NCBI GenBank assembly: GCA_003517285.1
Contig: DPAW01000038.1
Location: forward strand, 1 to 5,681
From: Verrucomicrobiales bacterium
Lineage (GTDB): Bacteria; Verrucomicrobiota; Verrucomicrobiia; Limisphaerales; UBA1100
Length of the DNA stretch: 5,681 nt
Direction of reading: 5' to 3'
Part shown: in pieces, positions 1-5,681 of the stretch
How positions within the stretch are numbered: the stretch's first letter is position 1
Layout of the letters: every line of letters starts with the position of its first letter
Made by a program: the position numbers and the translations under genes
Notes under the pieces: generated by a model
The model's input: only the letters and a program-made list of their open reading frames with translations
Told to the model about the DNA's origin: nothing
The model's database searches: none

Positions 1-381
1 GGGGAAGATTTGAGCCCGCTGCTGGAGAGCCCCAAGGCCAAACGTCAGTCGCCGGCGATGCTGGTGCACACCGGCAAGTTGTACGGCTCAGCCACGGAGA
101 AGATTCCGACAGCCGATGATCCGGCGCTGTATCATGGGCCCGGCATACCGTGGTACGTGATGCTCGCCGAGGGTCGCTATAAATATGTGCGCAACCTAAT
201 CGAGGGCGAGATGGAGGAGCTGTACGATCTCAATAAGGATCCCGAGGAGCTGAACAATCTCGCGCTCAAACCGCGGCACGCCAAGCGATTGGCTGGTTTG
301 CGCGCGAAGGCGACTGAGGAACTGCGTCGCACGAAGGCACCGTTTGTTGAAACCATGCCTAAACCATCCACTTTAAAATAA
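1..381 (+). CDS. Sulfatase, C-terminal fragment (5' end outside window)
   Basis: This is the last 126 codons of a type I sulfatase, an alkaline phosphatase-superfamily hydrolase that removes sulfate esters. The frame is open from base 1 and ends at TAA 379-381. A TTG at position 10 could be called as a start but is internal: the preceding codons G-E-D belong to the family motif G-x-D-L-S-P-L-L-E, which normally introduces the C-terminal subdomain. Further in are G-R-Y-K-Y-V-R (visible residues 58-64) and E-L-Y-D-L-N-K-D-P-E-E-L-N-N-L-A (about 73-88), the standard sulfatase C-terminal strand and the ELYDL-DPxExxNLA signature. The nucleophile, metal ligands and any signal peptide lie upstream and cannot be assessed. 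The stop is 4 bases before the next sulfatase start, implying co-transcription. Family assignment is firm; substrate is unknown. Confidence 0.9.
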   Translation, partial: GEDLSPLLESPKAKRQSPAMLVHTGKLYGSATEKIPTADDPALYHGPGIPWYVMLAEGRYKYVRNLIEGEMEELYDLNKDPEELNNLALKPRHAKRLAGLRAKATEELRRTKAPFVETMPKPSTLK

Positions 382-385
382 TCCT

Positions 386-2566
386 ATGAAACTGATTCAC
401 GCACTGGCCCTCGCGTTGGGCTTCACGGCGGTCGCTAAGGCGGCGCCGCAACCGAATATCGTGTTCTTCTTTGCCGATGACCAAACCTCCAGCTCGCTGG
501 GGTGCTATGGGCATCCACTGGCGCAGACCCCGCATCTGGATCGACTGGCCAAACAGGGTACGCGATTTTCCAACGCGCATGTCAGCCAAGCGATTTGTTG
601 GGTGAGCCGCACGACAATTCTCAGTGGGTTGGTTGGACGATCCTTTGGTACGGCGGCCGAGCCGGACCGTGCCACTCCGGAGTCGGTGCGGGAGCTGTAT
701 TCGGATCTTCTGCGTGCCAATGGCTATCGCACCGGCTTCTTCGGTAAATGGCACGCCAAGATGCCTCGCGGATTTCAGCCGGCCGATCATTTTGATGTGT
801 ATCAACCGGTTGGCCGCAATCCGTTTTACAAACGCCAGCCGGACGGCTCGCTGCGGCATGAGACCGAGGTGATCGTCGATCACGGCATAGAGTTCATCAA
901 GAACCAGCCGAAGGGGAAGCCGTTTGCCATGAACATGTGGTTTAATGCCTGCCACGCGGAGGATAGTGATCGGCGGCCGGGCATCGGGCATTTTCCATGG
1001 CCGCGCGCGATGGATGGGATGTACGAAAGTGACGAAATCGCGCCGCCGCGCCTGAATGATCCGGAGATTTTCAACAGTCAGCCTGATTTCCTGAAGACCT
1101 CCATCACGCGCGAGCGTTTCTTCTGGCGCTGGAACACCGATGAAAAATATCGGACCAACATGCGCGCTTATCTGCGGATGGTCAGCGGCATTGACAACGC
1201 CATCGGCCGGTTTCTCAAGGCACTGGAAGAGGCCGGACTCGCTGAAAATACCATTATCGTTTATTCTGCGGACAACGGATTCTTCATGGGGAACCGTGGC
1301 TTTGCCGGCAAATGGTCGCACTACGAGGATGCCCTGCGGGTGCCGCTGATTATTTGTGATCCGCGCGTGCCCGCCAAGCAACGCGGGCAAGTCACGGATG
1401 CCTCGGCGTTGAACTTGGATTTCCCCGCAACATTTCTGGATTGGGCGGGCGTGAAAATTCCAGAACGCTATCAGGGTCGCAGTCTCAAGCCCGTGATCGA
1501 AGGTGGCAAGCCCGCGGGTTGGCGTTCAGAGACGTTTCACGAACATCACGCTGTACGCGGTCGCATTCCTGCCTTTGAGGGGCTGCGTAATCAACGCTTT
1601 AAATATGTGCGTTATACCGATTTTGGGAACCATGAGTTTTTGCATGATCTTAAGAATGATCCGGATGAACTTAAAAATCTCGCCAAAGACCCAAAACACA
1701 ACGATGTGCTCAAGGCCATGCGCTTGCGTACCGATGCTCGCGTCAAAGAGCTTGGTGGGCCGTTGAATCCGTTGGGGAATTTTGGGAAATCGACGGATCC
1801 TCATCCAACCGCCTCGGCAGCTGTCACCGTGCGACCTGGAGCGGATGGGTTCGTGAACCTGATTGGTGGGGGGCTGCGCGGTTGGGCTGGGGACGCGAAA
1901 TACTGGTCTGTGAAGAAAGGAGTGCTCACCGGCATCACTGATGGCACACTCAAGGCCAACTCCTTCCTCACGTGGAAGGGCTCCACCATCCGCAACTTTG
2001 ACCTACGCGTGCAGGTGCGCGTGACCCACGGCGGCAACAGCGGTATTCAATACCGCAGTCGCATGCGGCCAGATCTTGGCCTGTATGCGGCTTCTGGATA
2101 TCAATGCGATGTCGTCACCAAGAACCCCAATTACAACGGCATGTTGTATGAGGAGAAAGGTCGGCGCATTCTGGCGCACACCGGCGAGAAAGTGACGGTC
2201 GATGAGCAAGGTCGTTCCTGGATTACCGGCAAGATGCCCGTGAAGGAATTTTCCGCCGGCGAATGGCATGAGTATCGCGTACTCGTGCGCGGCAACCATC
2301 ACCAGCACTGGATCGATGGGCACCCGACTGCGGATCTGATTGATTTCGACGAGAAAGGCCGCTCGCTTGATGGGGTGTTAGCCGTACAGGTGCACACCGG
2401 ACCGGCTATGACCATTGAGTACAAGGAATTCCGGATCAAACATCTGCCCGATGATTTGCCGCTGCTGCAGCTGAAGGATCATCCCATCCCGGCCGGCTCG
2501 CTCGGCGTGCGGCCGCAGGGGCGACTACCCAAGAACTGGGAGCCGCCGGTGTACGGCAAGAAATAG
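386..2566 (+). CDS. Secreted sulfatase fused to C-terminal DUF1080 (3-keto-disaccharide hydrolase-type) domain
   Basis: This 726-residue enzyme is predicted to hydrolyse sulfate esters on an extracytoplasmic glycan. ATG 386 is chosen because it begins a clear signal peptide with an A-K-A cleavage site near residue 19. The sulfatase domain spans about 22-465: metal-binding D31-D32, nucleophile region C71-W-V-S-R75, G-K-W-H with K121 and H123, H190, D296-N297, K309 in G-K-W-S-H-Y-E-D, and a C-terminal F-K-Y-V-R / D-P-D-E-L-K-N-L-A segment. The formylglycine motif normally reads C-x-P/A-x-R; here the third position is Val, although the other catalytic residues seen are present. After a linker (about 455-485), residues about 486-687 match DUF1080 (PF06439, named 3-keto-disaccharide hydrolase; concanavalin-like fold): G-N-S-G-I-Q-Y around 550-556, G-Y-Q-C-D-V 571-576, L-Y-E-E 587-590. 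A short tail ends at TAG. No Shine-Dalgarno is seen; the start lies 4 bases after the previous stop. The fusion suggests coupled desulfation and sugar cleavage or binding, which is inference. Confidence 0.93.
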   Translation: MKLIHALALALGFTAVAKAAPQPNIVFFFADDQTSSSLGCYGHPLAQTPHLDRLAKQGTRFSNAHVSQAICWVSRTTILSGLVGRSFGTAAEPDRATPESVRELYSDLLRANGYRTGFFGKWHAKMPRGFQPADHFDVYQPVGRNPFYKRQPDGSLRHETEVIVDHGIEFIKNQPKGKPFAMNMWFNACHAEDSDRRPGIGHFPWPRAMDGMYESDEIAPPRLNDPEIFNSQPDFLKTSITRERFFWRWNTDEKYRTNMRAYLRMVSGIDNAIGRFLKALEEAGLAENTIIVYSADNGFFMGNRGFAGKWSHYEDALRVPLIICDPRVPAKQRGQVTDASALNLDFPATFLDWAGVKIPERYQGRSLKPVIEGGKPAGWRSETFHEHHAVRGRIPAFEGLRNQRFKYVRYTDFGNHEFLHDLKNDPDELKNLAKDPKHNDVLKAMRLRTDARVKELGGPLNPLGNFGKSTDPHPTASAAVTVRPGADGFVNLIGGGLRGWAGDAKYWSVKKGVLTGITDGTLKANSFLTWKGSTIRNFDLRVQVRVTHGGNSGIQYRSRMRPDLGLYAASGYQCDVVTKNPNYNGMLYEEKGRRILAHTGEKVTVDEQGRSWITGKMPVKEFSAGEWHEYRVLVRGNHHQHWIDGHPTADLIDFDEKGRSLDGVLAVQVHTGPAMTIEYKEFRIKHLPDDLPLLQLKDHPIPAGSLGVRPQGRLPKNWEPPVYGKK

Positions 2567-2574
2567 TACCGATC

Positions 2575-3987
2575 ATGAAACGCTCACTTTGCCTGTTCCT
2601 GTTAAGCGGTCTGCTGTCTTTGGCATCGGCCGAGACGCGCCCCAACATTGTGTTGGTAATGGCCGACGATCATGGCTACGGCGACACGGGCTTTACCGGC
2701 CATCCGTTTGTCCAGACGCCGCACCTCGATGCCATGGCCAAGACGGGCGTGGTGTTTAACCGGTTTTACGCCAGTGCGCCCGTGTGTTCGCCGACGCGCG
2801 CCAGCGTGATGACCGGTCGTCATTCGTTCCGCGTGAACGTGCCCAATCATGGGCATTACTTACGGCCGCACGAAACCACCGTGGCCGAGGCGCTCGGGAG
2901 CGCCGGGTATGTCACCGGTCATTTCGGAAAATGGCACATCGGCTCGGTGCAGAAAGAGAGCCCCACTAGCCCGGGAGGCGCGGGTTTCGATGAATGGTTG
3001 TCGGGCTTGAACTTTTTCGACAATGATCCTTACCTGAGTCGCAACGGCGAATACGGGCAGTTCAAAGGCTCCGGCTCGGTGATTGCCATGGATGCCACCA
3101 TTGAGTTTCTAGGAAAACACGCCAAGGGCGACGAGCCGATTTTTGCCGTAACCTGGTTTCCATCACCGCACGATCCGCAGGCGGAGCTGCCGCAGGGTCT
3201 GCCGAATGCCGCCACGCTTTACAACGATAAGGATACTAAGAAGCCCGGTTACTTTCGTGAGATCACGCTGCTGGATCAGCAGATTGGGAAACTTCGAAAG
3301 AGCCTTCGCCAGTTGGGCATCGCGGAGAACACGCTGTTGTTTTACTGCAGCGACAACGGCGGGCTCGTGGTGGAATCTTCCGGAGGGCGGGCGAAAAAGG
3401 GTAGTATCTACGAGGGTGGCCTGCGTGTGCCCGCGGTGATGGAATGGCCGGCCAAGTACAAGGCGAAGACCGTCGACACGCCAGCGTTCACTTCCGATCT
3501 GTACCCCACGCTTGTCGCCTTGGCCGGTGCCAAGGTCGCGCATCAGCCATTGCTCGACGGCATCGATTTGGCGCCGGTGATCGCCGGGAAACGCACCGAG
3601 CGTCCGCCCATGGGCTTCTGGCATGGACATACCCAGGGGCAAGGCACCTGGAACGACCGCATCATCAAGGCCCTGTTTGAGGCTAAAAAAGCGGGCCAAC
3701 CCAACCCGCATCCCATGCGCGTTCTGAAAAACGTGAATGAATTTCCCACTTTCGGCGCAGACGCCCAGCGCGGTCACGCCGCCTGGAATGCTTGGCCGTG
3801 GAAGCTGCATCGGATTGAAAGAAACCAGAAGGTCACCTTCGAGTTGTATCACTTGATCAACGACCCGATGGAGTCGAACGATCTCAGTGCCACCGAACCG
3901 CAACGCACAGCCCAAATGCGCAAGGCGCTTGAGGCATGGCAGCGATCCGTCTTGTCCAGCTGGTCCGGGGCGGACTATCGCAAGTAG
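2575..3987 (+). CDS. Secreted type I sulfatase (C-S-P-T-R motif)
   Basis: This complete 470-residue sulfatase is within the usual size range of single-domain family members. ATG 2575 starts a signal peptide, M-K-R-S followed by a Leu-rich core and an A-S-A cleavage site near residue 19, so export is expected. Catalytic elements appear in order: N-I-V-L-V-M-A-D-D with metal ligands D31-D32; C71-S-P-T-R75 then T-G-R, the canonical site for conversion of Cys to formylglycine; G-K-W-H with K119 and H121; P-H-D-P with H199; S-D-N-G with D260-N261; and K275 in K-K-G-S-I-Y-E-G-G-L-R-V-P. The C-terminal region has G-H-A-A-W (400-404), W-P-W-K-L-H (407-412) and an E-L-Y-H-L-x-N-D-P-M-E-S-N-D-L signature. 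It begins 8 bases after the fusion sulfatase with no Shine-Dalgarno, suggesting translational coupling. It ends at TAG. It appears fully functional; the sulfated substrate is not deducible. Confidence 0.95.
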   Translation: MKRSLCLFLLSGLLSLASAETRPNIVLVMADDHGYGDTGFTGHPFVQTPHLDAMAKTGVVFNRFYASAPVCSPTRASVMTGRHSFRVNVPNHGHYLRPHETTVAEALGSAGYVTGHFGKWHIGSVQKESPTSPGGAGFDEWLSGLNFFDNDPYLSRNGEYGQFKGSGSVIAMDATIEFLGKHAKGDEPIFAVTWFPSPHDPQAELPQGLPNAATLYNDKDTKKPGYFREITLLDQQIGKLRKSLRQLGIAENTLLFYCSDNGGLVVESSGGRAKKGSIYEGGLRVPAVMEWPAKYKAKTVDTPAFTSDLYPTLVALAGAKVAHQPLLDGIDLAPVIAGKRTERPPMGFWHGHTQGQGTWNDRIIKALFEAKKAGQPNPHPMRVLKNVNEFPTFGADAQRGHAAWNAWPWKLHRIERNQKVTFELYHLINDPMESNDLSATEPQRTAQMRKALEAWQRSVLSSWSGADYRK

Positions 3988-4122
3988 ATGTCCATAAATC
4001 TTGAATCAGGGTTTGAGTTGGACGCCGGAGGTTGCTCAACGTTGTCGGAGTCGCCAGATTTTCACGTCATCCGCCATCACATTTCTCAGAACGGAAAGGC
4101 GAAGCAGACGAATTTCGAATAA
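3988..4122 (+). CDS. Doubtful 44-codon small ORF abutting the sulfatase stop
   Basis: ATG 3988 immediately follows the TAG of the third sulfatase and is in the same frame; it runs to TAA 4120-4122. The predicted 44-residue product begins M-S-I-N-L-E-S-G-F-E-L and ends K-Q-T-N-F-E. It has no signal peptide, membrane segment or motif I recognise, and it has no Shine-Dalgarno. Its 3' end overlaps the 7-base repeat. It could be a chance open frame, a small coupled protein, or a C-terminal extension reached by stop read-through. Chance is the most likely explanation. Confidence 0.12.
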   Translation: MSINLESGFELDAGGCSTLSESPDFHVIRHHISQNGKAKQTNFE

Positions 4123-4129
4123 CAAATGA
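4109..4129 (+). repeat. Degenerate 7-base tandem repeat (about 3 units)
   Basis: Three consecutive heptamers, CGAATTT, CGAATAA and CAAATGA, share a CRAAT-like core in register. The tract lies in the AT-rich end of the spacer upstream of the fourth sulfatase. From memory, short CGAATKA-type heptad tracts occur between genes in some PVC genomes; I cannot confirm that here. Three imperfect units can also arise by chance. Confidence 0.35.
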
Positions 4130-4151
4130 AACACCGAGTGATTAGTAGAAA

Positions 4152-5681
4152 ATGAATCTGATACGCACTTTTTTTTGGTTGCTGTGTCTTGGCGGACCGG
4201 TGTTGGCAGAGCGCACGACTTCTCCCAATGTGGTTTTTATTTTGACGGATGATCAGAGCTGGGATTCCATTGGTTTTTTGGGAGGCAAGGTGCATACGCC
4301 ACGGTTGGATCGCATGGCGAAGGAAGGTATGCAGCTCACCGATTTCAACGTGACTTCCACGGTATGCTCACCGTCACGTTACAGTTTTCTCACGGGCCGA
4401 TATGCTGGGCGTTGCAAGGCCCCTCGTTTTATGACTGAACACCCGCCGGGCGATCAGACTCAGGTGGAGAATATTGGTGAACTTGAATTAGAAGGCTGGA
4501 ATCTGGCCAAGCTATTACAAAAGCACGGCTATCAAACGGGGTTTGTGGGCAAGAGCCATGTGGTGAATCATCATTGGTTTCATGGTCGCTGGGAGGGTAC
4601 AGGGCTGGAAAGTTATCCAGTTGATGCGGATCCCCGAGATCCCGTGGTGAATGCCAAAATGCGACGCAATCATCGCCGCTGGTGTGAAGCGATCAAACCC
4701 TATGGATTCGATTATGTCGATGGAGTCTATGCCGCCAACCTCAAGGAACTTCAAAATGCTACCCTTAACGTGCATAACCTTGATTGGACCGTTAGCAAGG
4801 CTCTGCAATTTTTGGAGGCACAAAAATCTCAGGGTGCGGGCACTAAGCGGGCGCCATTTTTTCTATACTTCTCCACTACACTCCACCACGGGCCGGCACC
4901 ATGGGCCAATCGCTTCTCACTGGAGTCGGATCCGCGTTTTACTGGAGAGGGGTTTGTGCCTAAAGGGTTTGATGTTCTACCATCACGCGCAGACGTTTTG
5001 CGGCGTAATAAAGACGCCGGTTATGCGGACAATAAAGCGTTTGCATTGTGGCTGGATGACGGCGTAGGGGCGTTGATTGATAAAGTGCGCGAACTCGGCA
5101 TGGAACGAGATACCCTCATTCTCTTCACCTCTGACCATGGTTCGTGGCGGCACGGCAAAGCGACGCTGTACGATTTTGGATTGCGTGTGCCCATGGTTCT
5201 TCAATGGCCCGGCCGCATTAAGCCTGGCTCGCAATATAATGGACTGTTGGCCAATATCGATTTGGCCCCCACGATCTTGGATTTATGCGGTATTCAACCG
5301 CCGAAAGATTATATGATGGATGGGGTTAGTTTTGCTCCGCAAATTTTTGGAGATCGGAGCCCTGTTCGGGAGGTTTTGTTTGGGGAGTTGGGGCATTCTC
5401 GGATGGTGAAAACGCAGGACTGGAAATACATCGCCGTGCGTTATCCAAAGAAGTTGCAGGAAAGAATAGATCGCGGAATGACTTTCAAGGGATTCGATGG
5501 CGCCACCCTGAAGCGACCGTACCTCACGCGCAATGGCCATCTAGGTCATTATGCTTCCCGTAAAAATCCACATTACTTCGAGTCGGATCAACTGTTCCAC
5601 CTCAAGAGCGATGCGGAAGAGATGCGGAATGTGTATGAGCGCCATCCCATGGTGGTGCAGCAAATGAAGGCGCATTTGCTG
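4152..5681 (+). CDS. Secreted type I sulfatase (C-S-P-S-R motif), 3' end outside window
   Basis: This sulfatase gene is open from ATG 4152 to the last base, giving 510 visible codons without a stop. The start is supported by a signal peptide, M-N-L-I-R-T-F-F-W-L-L followed by a V-L-A cleavage site near residue 19. Catalytic elements: V-V-F-I-L-T-D-D with D33-D34; C72-S-P-S-R76 then T-G-R, the canonical formylglycine motif; G-K-S-H with K134 and H136, where the common G-K-W-H has Ser for Trp; L-H-H-G-P with H245/H246; S-D-H-G with D328-H329 (the D-H-G form rather than D-N-G); and K336 in H-G-K-A-T-L-Y-D-F-G-L-R-V-P. The C-terminal signature L-F-H-L-K-S-D-A-E-E-M-R-N-V starts at 481, so probably only a short piece is missing. 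Base use looks more T-rich than in the preceding gene. A run of eight T lies in codons 6-9. Substrate is unknown; it differs clearly from the other sulfatases here. Confidence 0.94.
   Translation, partial: MNLIRTFFWLLCLGGPVLAERTTSPNVVFILTDDQSWDSIGFLGGKVHTPRLDRMAKEGMQLTDFNVTSTVCSPSRYSFLTGRYAGRCKAPRFMTEHPPGDQTQVENIGELELEGWNLAKLLQKHGYQTGFVGKSHVVNHHWFHGRWEGTGLESYPVDADPRDPVVNAKMRRNHRRWCEAIKPYGFDYVDGVYAANLKELQNATLNVHNLDWTVSKALQFLEAQKSQGAGTKRAPFFLYFSTTLHHGPAPWANRFSLESDPRFTGEGFVPKGFDVLPSRADVLRRNKDAGYADNKAFALWLDDGVGALIDKVRELGMERDTLILFTSDHGSWRHGKATLYDFGLRVPMVLQWPGRIKPGSQYNGLLANIDLAPTILDLCGIQPPKDYMMDGVSFAPQIFGDRSPVREVLFGELGHSRMVKTQDWKYIAVRYPKKLQERIDRGMTFKGFDGATLKRPYLTRNGHLGHYASRKNPHYFESDQLFHLKSDAEEMRNVYERHPMVVQQMKAHLL

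Larger units (their letters stand above)
3988..4151 (+). other. Intergenic spacer between third and fourth sulfatase genes
   Basis: This is the only non-coding stretch of any length in the window. I see no convincing -35/-10 promoter, no Shine-Dalgarno before ATG 4152 (the preceding bases are GATTAGTAGAAA), and no GC-rich hairpin followed by a T tract that would act as an intrinsic terminator. What is visible is an 8-base palindrome CAACGTTG at 4037-4044, with GTTG repeated at 4017, 4031 and 4041, and an AT-rich 7-base repeat at 4109-4129. The length is enough for a promoter, so the fourth gene may be a separate transcription unit, but read-through from upstream is equally possible. Confidence 0.6.

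Noticed and set aside
359..1390. 343-codon open frame on the minus strand
   Set aside because: It lies opposite the sulfatase domain of the fusion gene, whose frame has a signal peptide and conserved catalytic residues. The minus-strand product has no recognisable domain and is a by-product of GC-rich codon use.
179..1611. Identical 12-base stretch TAAATATGTGCG at 180-191 and 1600-1611
   Set aside because: Both copies encode the conserved K-Y-V-R of the sulfatase C-terminal region, so this is protein homology rather than a DNA repeat element.
3163..3915. 250-codon open frame on the minus strand
   Set aside because: It is antisense to the third sulfatase, with no motif or signal peptide, while the plus-strand frame carries conserved sulfatase motifs throughout.
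4031..4044. Possible hairpin or operator GTTGCTCAACGTTG in the spacer
   Set aside because: The GTTG/CAAC arms are four bases with a two-base loop and no T tract follows. It is too weak to call as a terminator or a binding site.
4651..5067. 138-codon plus-strand open frame inside the fourth sulfatase
   Set aside because: It is out of frame with the sulfatase gene that spans 4152-5681 and encodes no recognisable domain.

Overview
The window is a run of four co-oriented (+ strand) sulfatase genes with almost nothing else. Nothing in the sequence names the organism. A moderately GC-rich genome, back-to-back secreted type I sulfatases, a sulfatase fused to a DUF1080 (3-keto-disaccharide hydrolase-type) domain, and the absence of Shine-Dalgarno sequences together suggest the PVC superphylum (Verrucomicrobiota, Planctomycetota or relatives). 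This placement is inferred from gene style, not from a marker gene.

Layout: (1) bases 1-381, the C-terminal 126 codons of a sulfatase whose start and active site lie upstream of the window. (2) 386-2566, a complete 726-residue secreted two-domain enzyme: an N-terminal sulfatase with the variant active-site motif C-W-V-S-R, and a C-terminal DUF1080 domain. (3) 2575-3987, a complete 470-residue secreted sulfatase with the canonical motif C-S-P-T-R. (4) 3988-4151, a 164-base spacer, the only real gap. It holds a 44-codon open frame that directly follows the sulfatase stop codon and a degenerate 7-base repeat. (5) 4152-5681, a secreted sulfatase with motif C-S-P-S-R, cut off by the window end after 510 codons.

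The first three genes are separated by only 4 and 8 bases and are probably one transcript with coupled translation. The fourth follows a longer spacer and may have its own promoter, although none is recognisable. The sulfatases are clearly different from one another (different motifs, lengths and C-terminal regions), so they look like distinct subfamilies rather than recent tandem duplicates. The likely shared job is removal of different sulfate esters from a sulfated polysaccharide (for example algal or glycosaminoglycan-like) outside the cytoplasm, with the DUF1080 domain acting on or binding the sugar. The substrate cannot be read from the sequence. No transporter, glycoside hydrolase, sulfatase-maturating enzyme, RNA gene, CRISPR array or mobile element is present.
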